Source: CAYVXE01 sp964455375
GTDB lineage: Bacteria; Zhuqueibacterota; Zhuqueibacteria; Oceanimicrobiales; Oceanimicrobiaceae
Direction of reading: 5' to 3'
NCBI GenBank assembly: GCA_964455375.1
Contig: CAYVXE010000009.1
Span: 1-64,000 of the forward strand
DNA length: 64,000 nucleotides
A model generated the notes under the pieces. That model was given only the letters and a program-made list of their open reading frames with translations, made no database searches and was not told the origin of the DNA. The translations under genes and the position numbers were made by a program. This document shows positions 35,587 to 44,310 of the stretch, piece by piece. Position 1 is the stretch's first letter. Each line of letters begins with the position of its first letter.

Positions 35587-36561
35587 TTATAAGTCCTTCG
35601 GGATCGCGTACTTCTTCATTTTAAAGCGCAGGGTTGCTTCAGGAATGCCTAACAATCTCGCAGCTTTTACCTGATTTCCGGCGAATTTTCCTAATGCTTT
35701 TTTGATAAGATAAGTCTCGACCTCTGAAATAACTCCTTTGAGGTTTCGCACTTCGAGAAAATCAAGCGGATGGCGTTTAATTTCAAACGGAAGAAATTCG
35801 GTAGAAAGCTCACCATCAGGTGACATCATAATGAGGTTCTCAACACAATTTTTTAGTTCCCTAACATTTCCCTTCCAATCATATTCCAGAATGGATTCAA
35901 AGATTTCTGCCGGTACCGCGGGAATATCGATGTTATTTTCCTGGCAATAGTCTTTGAGAAAATGAATAAAGAGCTCTGGGATATCTTGTTTTCGGTCCCG
36001 TAATGGTGTCACTGTAAAAGAAAGGTTCTTCAGTGCGTAATACAGGTCTTTGCGAAACAGACCGTCATCTACCTCCGGTTCCATATCCTGTTCTGATGCG
36101 GCGATAACACGGATATCCAGTGAAATATTTTCTTTGCCTCCAAGACGGCGAAACTTACTCTCCTTCAGAATCTGTAGCAATTCGAACTGAAAATCCAAGG
36201 ATGTTTCATTGACATTATCTAAATATAAAATACCCCGATTCGCTTTTTCCAAAATTCCGATTGTTCTTTGAATTGTATTTGACGCCTCTTTCTCTTCGCC
36301 AAATAATTCAGCTCGATCGATTGTGTGGCCGATTGCGGAGCAATTAAGTACGACAAATGGCCGATTCTTTCTTGAACTTGCGGCGTGAAGGTTCCGTGCA
36401 ATAAATTCTTTTCCAGTTCCGGTTTCTCCAAAAATTAAAACGTTCGAGTCGACTTTAGAGAATTTTTTGATAGCTCTGTTAATCCTTTTAGCTTCGGGAC
36501 TATTTCCTATGAATTTATGACTTTGAAGCTGTTTGTTTAAGAAAGGTTCATTGGAATTCAT
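35587..36561 (-). CDS. AAA+/Fis-type transcription regulator resembling a sigma-54 activator but lacking the GAFTGA loop
   Basis: This 324-aa protein starts directly with an AAA+ domain (no receiver or sensor domain) and ends with a Fis-type helix-turn-helix (NQVKAARLLGIPEATLRFKM). Walker A GETGTGKE (45-52), the arginine region LFRKDLYYAL and the sensor WKGNVRELKN are in place. Two key parts differ from the family: after ELFG (85-88), where the GAFTGA sigma-54-contact loop belongs, it reads EEKEASNTIQRT, and the Walker B end is LDN instead of LDE. It is therefore unlikely to remodel sigma-54 polymerase and may act as a sigma-70-type regulator, an ATPase switch or a decoy. It is the last gene of a minus-strand module with a membrane protein and a peptide gene. 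Confidence 0.88.
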   Translation of the reverse strand: MNSNEPFLNKQLQSHKFIGNSPEAKRINRAIKKFSKVDSNVLIFGETGTGKEFIARNLHAASSRKNRPFVVLNCSAIGHTIDRAELFGEEKEASNTIQRTIGILEKANRGILYLDNVNETSLDFQFELLQILKESKFRRLGGKENISLDIRVIAASEQDMEPEVDDGLFRKDLYYALKNLSFTVTPLRDRKQDIPELFIHFLKDYCQENNIDIPAVPAEIFESILEYDWKGNVRELKNCVENLIMMSPDGELSTEFLPFEIKRHPLDFLEVRNLKGVISEVETYLIKKALGKFAGNQVKAARLLGIPEATLRFKMKKYAIPKDL

Positions 36562-36596
36562 ATGATTTATACCCTTTTAAATTTATAATGAATTAT

Positions 36597-37679
36597 TTAT
36601 ACTTTTTGCATGCGTTTGAATGTTAACAAATAGCCGTTTTTTAATCTCTTTTGGTATAAAGCGGTGAGATAATAAAATATAATTAATGCACCGAAAGATA
36701 ATACAGCTAAATTTACTTTTACAAAAACTGAAATGGTAAAGAAATTTATACAAAAAATAAAAAGAAGCGTTAGGAATCCCACCGTGTTTCGACGTTGATG
36801 AAAATATGCTTTTGCAAAACCCACGAATGAAACAGAAGCCGATTTTTTTCTCTTAATTGGAACACCGTAGCTGTTTCCGGTAATGGCAAGCGTATCATAA
36901 AATTGTCCAAAGGTTGAACAGACATGGTTTATCAAACGGAAAGAGGTAACAACAAAAAACGTCAAGGTCAAAGTTAAGATATATTGTGTAAAGGAAAAAA
37001 TCATAATGTCATAAACTGACCCGAACAGGTTCGTAATATCCATAATTGTCATAATGAAGAAACAAACCATAATTGTATTGATGTGTTCTCCTAGCGAACG
37101 GTCATATTTATAAACCAGAATGCCATACCAAACAATAAAAATGAGAGGAAGAAATTCTATTTTTAGAATTATTTTGTCCAGTTGCGAATTTTCCAGTGAA
37201 AAGATTGCCTGCGGGTGGCTAATAAGGGGAAAGAAAAACCACAAAAACACTGGAATGATAAGAAGAAAACTGAACAGATAGCTGAATAAATCTCGCGAAC
37301 TTTTTGAATAATATTTTACCCAGATAAAAATGCTACTTAGCACAAATAAAAATGTTTGGAAAATACTGAAATATACAAAGAAACTCCATGTTGTATAGAG
37401 CCCGAACAAAAGATTCTCACCCATATATGCCAAGACAAAACTCAACGAATGAAATAAGGCAAAAAGTGCTATATTTATCAGCAAACTTTTGTTCTGAGTT
37501 GAATTCTTTACCAAAAAACAGCTTTGCCAGAAAATCAGAAAATAGAGTGAACAGTTCACCCACGATTCAATCGGTTGCGGATCATGGGGAAAATTTGAAA
37601 TGATGATGAGAAACAGTACAAAAAATAATGTATAGTTTACAGTCTTAAAATGTATGCTGAGATTTTTATTGGATATCAT
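36597..37679 (-). CDS. Polytopic membrane protein of unknown function, possible sensor
   Basis: This 360-aa protein is almost wholly hydrophobic, with about 9-10 predicted membrane helices (for example near residues 15-28, 42-57, 68-87, 92-120 and 130-153) and short loops. I recognise no family; it slightly resembles the membrane sensor modules found before kinases and cyclases, but it has no attached output domain. A basic cytoplasmic-like loop (GVPIKRKKSASVSF, then a short hydrophilic stretch) splits the last helices. Its start codon lies two bases after one arm of a 12-bp inverted repeat whose other arm is at the predicted 5' end of the transcript, so its translation may be controlled by RNA pairing. 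The regulator gene follows after 35 bases. Confidence 0.72.
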   Translation of the reverse strand: MISNKNLSIHFKTVNYTLFFVLFLIIISNFPHDPQPIESWVNCSLYFLIFWQSCFLVKNSTQNKSLLINIALFALFHSLSFVLAYMGENLLFGLYTTWSFFVYFSIFQTFLFVLSSIFIWVKYYSKSSRDLFSYLFSFLLIIPVFLWFFFPLISHPQAIFSLENSQLDKIILKIEFLPLIFIVWYGILVYKYDRSLGEHINTIMVCFFIMTIMDITNLFGSVYDIMIFSFTQYILTLTLTFFVVTSFRLINHVCSTFGQFYDTLAITGNSYGVPIKRKKSASVSFVGFAKAYFHQRRNTVGFLTLLFIFCINFFTISVFVKVNLAVLSFGALIIFYYLTALYQKRLKNGYLLTFKRMQKV

Positions 37680-37681
37680 AG

Positions 37682-37693
37682 GACCCGAACAGT
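37682..37693. promoter_or_regulatory. Arm 2 of a perfect 12-bp inverted repeat, beside the membrane-protein start codon
   Basis: GACCCGAACAGT on the plus strand reads ACTGTTCGGGTC on the coding (minus) strand, ending two bases before the ATG at 37679. It includes the only SD-like bases (GGGT) of that gene and is fully complementary to the arm at 38029-38040. Confidence 0.7.
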
Positions 37694-37768
37694 AATTACG
37701 TGATTATGACTTTAAATAGATATTCTGTTAACACTCAGTTCCCAAACGTTTTTTATTGTACAAAACTT

Positions 37769-37996
37769 CTATTTAGGTGGATCTGCTGGACTCCGGGGCG
37801 ACTTAATGGGACGTCTGTAGATAGATTTTAAACTCACTTGCGTATCAACGATGGATGCTTGTGCCGGGGTGCTCCCGAGTCCGATTTCTGTAAAGAACTT
37901 TGAGACGTTTCCTTGATTATCGAAGCTGGTAAATGCGATGATGAATAAGCAGTAAAGAGAAACAGCGAAAATGGCGGTGAACAGTTTTTTCTTCAT
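37769..37996 (-). CDS. Short exported peptide, 75 aa, unknown
   Basis: A near-perfect ribosome-binding site (AAGGAGGG) lies before the ATG, and a good promoter lies upstream, so this small gene looks real. Residues 5-24 (LFTAIFAVSLYCLFIIAF and neighbours) form a signal peptide or membrane anchor. A second possible processing site, AQA at residues 45-47, would leave a 28-residue basic tail rich in Ser, Pro, Lys and Arg (IYRRPIKSPRSPADPPK). I recognise no family. It is the first gene of a minus-strand set with a polytopic membrane protein (90 bases downstream) and a Fis-type regulator. A precursor of a secreted signal peptide, or a small membrane regulator of the neighbour, both fit; neither is shown. 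Confidence 0.75.
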   Translation of the reverse strand: MKKKLFTAIFAVSLYCLFIIAFTSFDNQGNVSKFFTEIGLGSTPAQASIVDTQVSLKSIYRRPIKSPRSPADPPK

Positions 37997-38028
37997 TTGA
38001 CCCTCCTTAAAGATTAAAGAAGAAATTC

Positions 38029-38040
38029 ACTGTTCGGGTC
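38029..38040. promoter_or_regulatory. Arm 1 of the 12-bp inverted repeat, at the predicted transcript 5' end
   Basis: ACTGTTCGGGTC on the plus strand reads GACCCGAACAGT on the coding (minus) strand. It covers the predicted first bases of the transcript, six bases below the -10 box. It could serve as an operator, or pair in the RNA with the second arm 336 bases downstream. Confidence 0.7.
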
Positions 38041-38045
38041 GTCAT

Positions 38046-38074
38046 AATATAAAATACCAACCCTAAAAAATCAA
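38046..38074 (-). promoter_or_regulatory. Sigma-70-type promoter of the peptide/membrane/regulator module
   Basis: On the minus strand TTGATT (38074-38069) is followed after exactly 17 bases by TATATT (38051-38046), giving a start near 38039. A second, weaker pair lies further upstream (TTGACT, 17 bases, TATTTT). A 6-bp inverted repeat, CTTAGC at 38118 and GCTAAG near 38147, lies between the two. Confidence 0.7.
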
Positions 38075-38233
38075 GTAAAAACGTATAAAATTACGACTCG
38101 CCCTGAAAGGGTGTTTTTCTTAGCTATTTTTGAGGGTCAAGGAAACCGCTAAGAATCGTATCTTCCTTATAGTTACGAAAATACGGAAAAATTATCGGAT
38201 AGTCAATAAATAAATTGTTTACTTTTATTAATA

Positions 38234-39838
38234 TTAATCCGGAAGATCTGCAACGGTGAGCAATGCATTCGCTTTGGAAAGGTATTTTATTCCCGCCTGC
38301 AACTGGTAATCCCGGGAGAGGTTTACCTTGAATCGTGCTTTATTTCCTCCAATAATGTAAGCCATTTCACGTTTTATCAGAAATTTTATATTGGGTTTAT
38401 CTTTGATGAGTGTTTTAAATGTAAGATCGGGTTTGGACTGCAGGGCTAACGTGCAAAATTGTCTGAAAATATGGTCGGTAACATGAAAATCTGAGATAAA
38501 CCTGTTTGGATTTGACTTCAATTTGGGGTATTTCTTTATGTATTTTTCAGCGAATACGTAAAAAATTTTGTTTTTGGAAAATAATAAGCTTCTTAAATTG
38601 TCAGATAAAATATTTTGTTCGTTTTCAATCCAAATATCCGGCGTAATTCCACCGTGATCGTACACGGGTCTTCCTGACAACGTTTTGTAAACGGTGTCGT
38701 GGAGGTGTATACGATGTTTAATCGCTTGATCATTATAGGCGTCTTCATAATATTCTTCTTTTGTTTTGTCTATAAAGTTTCTTTGAATCGGTCTGCCGCT
38801 TGGCGTATAGTATCTCGCTGTTGTGATCAGTAGGGCTGAGCCGTCGAGAAAACGATACTGACTCTGGACGAGTCCCTTACCAAAACTGGACTTGCCGATA
38901 ATGAGCCCTCTGTCAAGATCCTGGATTGCACCTGCTACAATTTCTGCTGCACTGGCTGAGCCGTGGTCGATCAGTACCGCCATAGGATACAAGGGGTGTG
39001 TGTGGATATCCGTTGCGTAATATTCCTGAAATGAACTTGCCACTCTTCCTTTGGTTGTGACTATCTTGAACCCGCCCGGAATAAATTTATCCGCCACATC
39101 GATAGCCGCATTTAAATAACCGCCGCTATTGCCTCGTAAATCGAGAATGAGATAACTCATGCCACTGGATTCCAGCTCATTGAGGGCGTGTTCCAGTTCT
39201 CTAGAGGTCGTGGAGGTGAAGCGGTCAATTTTAACATAACCTGTATGGGATTTGATCATCATGTAAGGCGTGACACTTTTCAAAACAATTTTTCTACGAG
39301 TGATTTTTATATCTTTGGGATGTTGCCATTCGTCTCGGATAATCGAGAGTGCAACGGGTGCACCGATAGGTCCGCTTAAATAATGTATCGTTTCATCATT
39401 ATTTAAACCAGCCAGAGAGAAATTGTTCACCTTCAGAATCTTATCGCCAGTTTTTAAACCGGATTGCGCCGCCGGACTACCTTTGATAACGGACATGATC
39501 GTGAACTCACCACCAATTTTATCAAAACTTATTCCGATGCCGGAATACCCGTCAAATGTCTGGTTCCAATTGCTGTAGTCGTCCGCCGGAAGGTAAACGG
39601 TGTGTGGATCCAATTTGTCTAAAATACCTTTAATCGCATCGTCAATTAATTCTGACTTTTGCGTTTCATCGACGTATACCCGGCTAATTGTTTCCAATAT
39701 CGAGGTAAATACTTTGATTTTTGTATAAAAATTGTCCGGTTTTGCATATACATTCGATGAGGGATTGTTGTCATCCGAATAGTAACCCAATGAAAAAACA
39801 CTTAGTAGTAGGACGATTATAAACAATTTAACTTTCAT
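38234..39838 (-). CDS. ctpA: C-terminal processing peptidase (S41 family) with PDZ domain
   Basis: This 534-aa protein has a signal peptide (residues 1-20), an N-terminal helical part, a PDZ domain (about 95-180; GIGISFDKIGGEFTIMSVIKG), and the S41 catalytic core with LDLRGNSGGYLNAAI, the serine segment GSASAAEIVAGA (293-304) and the lysine K321 in FGKGLVQS. It would trim C-termini of periplasmic proteins. The tail beyond residue 380 is longer than in the smallest CtpA proteins. Its start codon overlaps the stop of the diguanylate cyclase gene by four bases, so the two are translated together, an unusual pairing. It precedes the peptide-regulator module on the same strand. Confidence 0.93.
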   Translation of the reverse strand: MKVKLFIIVLLLSVFSLGYYSDDNNPSSNVYAKPDNFYTKIKVFTSILETISRVYVDETQKSELIDDAIKGILDKLDPHTVYLPADDYSNWNQTFDGYSGIGISFDKIGGEFTIMSVIKGSPAAQSGLKTGDKILKVNNFSLAGLNNDETIHYLSGPIGAPVALSIIRDEWQHPKDIKITRRKIVLKSVTPYMMIKSHTGYVKIDRFTSTTSRELEHALNELESSGMSYLILDLRGNSGGYLNAAIDVADKFIPGGFKIVTTKGRVASSFQEYYATDIHTHPLYPMAVLIDHGSASAAEIVAGAIQDLDRGLIIGKSSFGKGLVQSQYRFLDGSALLITTARYYTPSGRPIQRNFIDKTKEEYYEDAYNDQAIKHRIHLHDTVYKTLSGRPVYDHGGITPDIWIENEQNILSDNLRSLLFSKNKIFYVFAEKYIKKYPKLKSNPNRFISDFHVTDHIFRQFCTLALQSKPDLTFKTLIKDKPNIKFLIKREMAYIIGGNKARFKVNLSRDYQLQAGIKYLSKANALLTVADLPD

Positions 39839-40971
39839 TCTTGTATCTCCGTGTCACCCAACTCCAACTGATCGTTATTTTCTATCTGTGGCTCGTAAAC
39901 CACAACCCGATTTTTGCCTTTTCTTTTTGCGTGGTATAAAGCCGTATCTGCCTTCTTAATGAGATCTTCTACCCTTTGTGCGTTCTTCGGATATGATGCT
40001 GTGCCCATACTGATGGTGATGCGGCCTTCCGGTTGTACATTTCTGTTTTCAAAAGGATGTGCATGAATGATGTGTCTCAACCGTTCTGAAAATATCTTAG
40101 CGCCATCAGGCGTGATTTCGGGTAAAATAATGCAGAATTCTTCACCTCCGTAGCGGGTGATGATGTCTGATGTTCTGGCGGTTTCCGCCATAATGTCTGC
40201 TATGCTTTTCAGCAATGAATCTCCGGCGGGATGGCCCAGTTGATCATTAAAGTTTTTAAAATTGTCAATATCCATCATGACGAGGGAAAAGGGGCGGTTA
40301 AACCGTTCAGCTCTTGCCAGTTCTTTATGTAAATAATTCTCAAAATATCTTCTGTTAAAAAGACCGGTTAGCGGGTCCGTGAGGGAGACTCTTTCCAGAT
40401 GGGTATAAATTTTTGCATTTGAAAGAGCTACCGCCATAAAATTTGTCAGAAGGGAGAACAATTTTAATTCCCAGCCGGAGAATGGCTTGTGGTTAAATTT
40501 ATCTCCGATTATAACCATTCCCAAAAGAACATTGCGGTATACGACTGGTGCCATGACTGCGCCGCCAACCGATTTTACAACTCGTGTGTATGTGAAGTCA
40601 TCCGTTGCCTGGGTTTCCTGACCGCTTAAAACTATTTGGTGATTTTCCAGTATGTGCTGAACGATGGGGTCGGTTTTTTCAATGCAGAGTTTCTGCGCAT
40701 CTTGTTTTGAAATACCCTGAAAATAGGTTGCTTTGAGTGCTTTTTCGGTGGCCGACCTGGTGGTTAAAACAACCACACTTTTTGTGCTCAAAAATCCAAA
40801 TAAATTGAGCAGGTAGGTGTGGATAATTCTGTCTTCTTCAAAAAATGAATTTAGTTGAAACGAAATGTCAACTAAATTGTGTAACTGGTAAACTCTTTGA
40901 CGATTTTCGCGGTTAAGAGATTGTAGCTCATTGATCGTTTGCAAAGGGTTTTGAAGATAGACGGCATCCAT
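39835..40971 (-). CDS. GAF-GGDEF diguanylate cyclase
   Basis: This 378-aa cytoplasmic protein has a GAF sensor domain (about residues 30-190), a short linker helix and a GGDEF domain (about 205-360) with LTDPLTGLFNRRYF and the active-site motif GGEEF in RYGGEEFCIILPE. Five residues before it lies RTSD, a complete RxxD inhibitory site, so the enzyme should make cyclic di-GMP and be shut off by its product. There is no EAL domain. The C-terminal 25 residues are acidic. It overlaps ctpA by four bases; the protease might be controlled with it, but no direct link is known. Confidence 0.93.
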   Translation of the reverse strand: MDAVYLQNPLQTINELQSLNRENRQRVYQLHNLVDISFQLNSFFEEDRIIHTYLLNLFGFLSTKSVVVLTTRSATEKALKATYFQGISKQDAQKLCIEKTDPIVQHILENHQIVLSGQETQATDDFTYTRVVKSVGGAVMAPVVYRNVLLGMVIIGDKFNHKPFSGWELKLFSLLTNFMAVALSNAKIYTHLERVSLTDPLTGLFNRRYFENYLHKELARAERFNRPFSLVMMDIDNFKNFNDQLGHPAGDSLLKSIADIMAETARTSDIITRYGGEEFCIILPEITPDGAKIFSERLRHIIHAHPFENRNVQPEGRITISMGTASYPKNAQRVEDLIKKADTALYHAKRKGKNRVVVYEPQIENNDQLELGDTEIQE

Positions 40972-41336
40972 GCTGTGTCGGGAGTTTAAAATTTATACAA
41001 TTGAATCGTGTGAATAGTCATCCCAATAATTTTGTTTTGTTTATTATATCGGATATCCATGACTAAAAATTAACTTGTAAAACAGTATAAATTTATTAAA
41101 TTGAATTTGTAGGCTGCACTGTGTGCCATATTTATTTGGCAGGTGGAATAATTCTGGTTTAAAGTTGTAACTAAACTAACTGCTTAAATTAAATTCTTCA
41201 GTTTGTCCGAAAAACAATTGTTACTGTCATACATTACCTGAAACAATTAAATTTATGTAAGGTTGATGACGGTGCCTGCTTTGATTACCTGAAAATTATC
41301 TGATCTGTTTAATGGTCAAGTATTAAAGGATCGGTG
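40972..41336. other. AT-rich divergent intergenic region, nothing recognised
   Basis: The 365 bases between the divergent cyclase and HEXXH-protein genes hold no open frame or stem-loop that I can support. It must carry promoters for both strands. AAGGAT at 41325-41330 serves as the ribosome-binding site of the plus-strand gene. Confidence 0.6.
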
Positions 41337-44309
41337 ATGCATGCCATGAAAATAAAAACCAACTTTCTCATACTGAGCGCATTGGCCAGTCTCGTTGCAT
41401 CGACCACTGTTAATGCACAATACTATTTTGGACGTAACAAAATTCAGTACAATGATTTTGAGTGGAAAATACTGAGAACCACACATTTTGATGTTTATTT
41501 CTATCCGGAAATGAATGAGTTGGCTCAAGTGGGTGCAGCGATGGCCGAGCAGGCTTACAACCGTTTGGAAGGAACCCTCAACCATAACGTCAACCGAAGA
41601 ATACCGCTTATTTTTTATTCTAATCACTCGCATTTTGAGCAGACCAATACAACGCCGGGCTTTCTTCCTGAAGGTATTGGCGGATTTTTTGAATTCATAA
41701 AAGGCAGGGTCGTAATTCCCGCCGATGGTTCAATTCATAAATTTAAGCATGTCATCAATCACGAATTAGTGCATGTTTTTCAACGCAGCCTTATGAACCG
41801 GATCTTAAAGGATCACCGAACAACGGCTTTCCGCGGTATGCCGCTTTGGTTCACCGAAGGGCTTGCTGAGTATTGGTCGGAAGGATGGGATTCTCAAGCC
41901 GACATGGTGATTAGAGATGCCGTTATGAACGGCCATCTTGTCCCTTTAAGCCGAATGGACACGATTTTTGGCACGTTTTTAATGTATAAAGAAGGGCAGG
42001 CCATCCTTAAATATATTGCCGAAAATTACGGTGAAGAAAAAATTCTGCAACTCATTCAAAACATTTGGAAAGCGGAACGTTTTTCCGAGGTGATGAAACT
42101 GAGCATTGGGTTGAATTACAAAGAATTTGATGAAAAGTGGATTTATGACCTGAAAAAACTCTACTATCCGACCTTGAAAAACGGTGACGCTCCCCAAATG
42201 GTCACAAAGCGCATAACGCAAAATGGCATAAATACCAAAGCCGTATCCTACAGGGAAGATGACCGTCTCTGGTCGGTATTTGTCTCAAACCGGATGGGAT
42301 ATTCAAACATTTACCGGAAGCAGTTAAACGGCGCTTCAGGAAAGGTAGATGTTCTGGTGAAGGGGGAACGCACATCCGATTTTGAATCGTTCCATTTGCT
42401 TAGCAGTAAAATTGATGTTAACGACGAGGGGCACCTGACGTTTATTTCCAGAAGCGGACCCAGAGATGTACTCTATGTTTTCGACATTGGCAGCAAAAAA
42501 GTGGTGAAGAAATTTTATTTTAAGTCGCTGGTTACTTTGTCTTCACCAAACTGGTCACCGGATGGTAAACAAATTGTATTTAGTGGAATCAGTTTTTCGG
42601 GATTAAGCGATTTATATGTTGTAGATGTAGAAAGTGCAAAACTCATCCGGTTGACAAATGATTTTTATGAGGACCGGGACCCCGCATGGTCACCGGATGG
42701 CAAGTCTGTAGCGTTCAGTTCCGACCGCACATTTTTTGGAAAGAACGGATTCTTGAATCTGTTCTTGTATACATTTGAAGATGGTAAAATACATTATTTA
42801 ACGGAGGGGGCGCACAATGATTACGCACCTGAATGGTCTCCCGATGGTGAGAAAATTGCTTTTTCATCTGATCGCGGTGGGTCCTTTAATATCTGGATGA
42901 TAAAGCACAATCCAATAGCGCCGGGAAATCAACAATTAACGGATATGTTTGTGGCGTCTATCAATAATGAAAAAGTAGGACAGGAATTGAGCCGTTTCAA
43001 AAATAAGCAACAGCCGCCTCCTGAAAATGTTCTCCTGTCGTTCCCAACCGCTTTGGAAGGAACCGATGAACTTAAAAAGATCACCAATTTTACAACTGCT
43101 GCTTTAGATCCATCCTGGATCGATAAAGACCGAATACTGTTTACGGCTTTTGAAAATTTTTCTTTTCAGATTCGCGAACTGGATCAGGTTGAGAAAAAAT
43201 TTACCGAAGCGCCTGCAGTCGCACACGACACTCTCTTTACGTCCAGCTCCTATTGGGCAGCCGATAAGATTGCGGGGGAGGTGCAGTCCACAACTTTGAA
43301 TTATAAAAAGAAATTCAGTCTGGATATTGCGCAAAGTTCCATCTCCCAGGATCCTGTTTTTGGAGCAGTTGGCGGTGCACAGTTGGGAATCAGCGATATG
43401 CTCGGTGACCAGCAATACTATTTTTTATTGTATAATAACGGGCAGACCCGAGGTGAGTTCCTGAAAAGCTGGAATGTGGCGATCACAAAAGTTGAATTGT
43501 CAAAGAGAATTAATTACGCATACGGAGGTTACCGGATAACGGGACGGTTTTATGACAGAGTTGAAAGTTTCTTTGACCAATCCCGTGTAGGTGGTTTTGT
43601 GTCCGCAAGTTATCCATTATCTGTTTTTAAGCGTATTGAGGCTGAAATAAATGTTCGTAAAGAAAGACGCACGTATTTAGATCGGGAGATCGACGGCATT
43701 CTTATCACCAACTCGCTCTCGTACGTGAAGGATAATTCTTTGTGGGGAATTACGGGGCCGATCGATGGTGAGAGATTGAAATTCACGGTGGGGCACACAA
43801 TCGATGTGCAGCATAATGATGTTGGTTTTTACACCTTTATCGCTGATTACCGGCACTATTTCCGGTTGAGCAGAAGGACCGCCTTTGCAACCCGTGTTAT
43901 GGGTCGGTTTAATGTTGGCAAAGAGGCTTTTCGCTATTTTATGGGCGGTAGCTGGGATTTGCGGTTGTACCCGCGCTGGCGAATTTGGGGAAGAAAATTG
44001 TTTCTGGTCAACCAGGAATTACGATTCCCGTTTTTAGATCGTTTTATTATCGGTTTTCCTTTTGGCGGTATGGGGTTTCACGGAATTCAAGGTGCCATAT
44101 TTACAGACCTGGGTCAGGCATGGGATCATGATTATCAATTCAATGAAGTTTTAGGCAGTGTCGGCGTCGGTTGGCGCATCCGCCTGGGAGGTTTTCTGGT
44201 TTTGCGTTACGAAATCGGACGGCGATTTCAGGTGAGCAATTTAAACAGTCCCAATATTCATTTTGAACCCGGTTTGAAAAAGGCATTCTGGTTCGGTTTT
44301 GATTTTTAA
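41337..44309 (+). CDS. Second surface protein with gluzincin peptidase domain, TolB-like propeller and outer-membrane barrel
   Basis: This 990-aa protein has a signal peptide (cleavage near VNAQ), a peptidase-MA-like domain with HELVH (142-146) and the third ligand E174 in WFTEGLAEYW, then propeller repeats with SSPNWSPDGKQIVFSG, DPAWSPDGKSVAFSS and APEWSPDGEKIAFSS, and a C-terminal barrel ending FWFGFDF. The same layout is found in the protein at 30054. I chose ATG 41337 for its distance to AAGGAT; GTG 41334 and ATG 41346 are possible. The next gene starts one base after its stop. The substrate is unknown; cutting or sensing of surface proteins is a guess. Confidence 0.8.
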   Translation: MHAMKIKTNFLILSALASLVASTTVNAQYYFGRNKIQYNDFEWKILRTTHFDVYFYPEMNELAQVGAAMAEQAYNRLEGTLNHNVNRRIPLIFYSNHSHFEQTNTTPGFLPEGIGGFFEFIKGRVVIPADGSIHKFKHVINHELVHVFQRSLMNRILKDHRTTAFRGMPLWFTEGLAEYWSEGWDSQADMVIRDAVMNGHLVPLSRMDTIFGTFLMYKEGQAILKYIAENYGEEKILQLIQNIWKAERFSEVMKLSIGLNYKEFDEKWIYDLKKLYYPTLKNGDAPQMVTKRITQNGINTKAVSYREDDRLWSVFVSNRMGYSNIYRKQLNGASGKVDVLVKGERTSDFESFHLLSSKIDVNDEGHLTFISRSGPRDVLYVFDIGSKKVVKKFYFKSLVTLSSPNWSPDGKQIVFSGISFSGLSDLYVVDVESAKLIRLTNDFYEDRDPAWSPDGKSVAFSSDRTFFGKNGFLNLFLYTFEDGKIHYLTEGAHNDYAPEWSPDGEKIAFSSDRGGSFNIWMIKHNPIAPGNQQLTDMFVASINNEKVGQELSRFKNKQQPPPENVLLSFPTALEGTDELKKITNFTTAALDPSWIDKDRILFTAFENFSFQIRELDQVEKKFTEAPAVAHDTLFTSSSYWAADKIAGEVQSTTLNYKKKFSLDIAQSSISQDPVFGAVGGAQLGISDMLGDQQYYFLLYNNGQTRGEFLKSWNVAITKVELSKRINYAYGGYRITGRFYDRVESFFDQSRVGGFVSASYPLSVFKRIEAEINVRKERRTYLDREIDGILITNSLSYVKDNSLWGITGPIDGERLKFTVGHTIDVQHNDVGFYTFIADYRHYFRLSRRTAFATRVMGRFNVGKEAFRYFMGGSWDLRLYPRWRIWGRKLFLVNQELRFPFLDRFIIGFPFGGMGFHGIQGAIFTDLGQAWDHDYQFNEVLGSVGVGWRIRLGGFLVLRYEIGRRFQVSNLNSPNIHFEPGLKKAFWFGFDF

Positions 44310-44310
44310 T

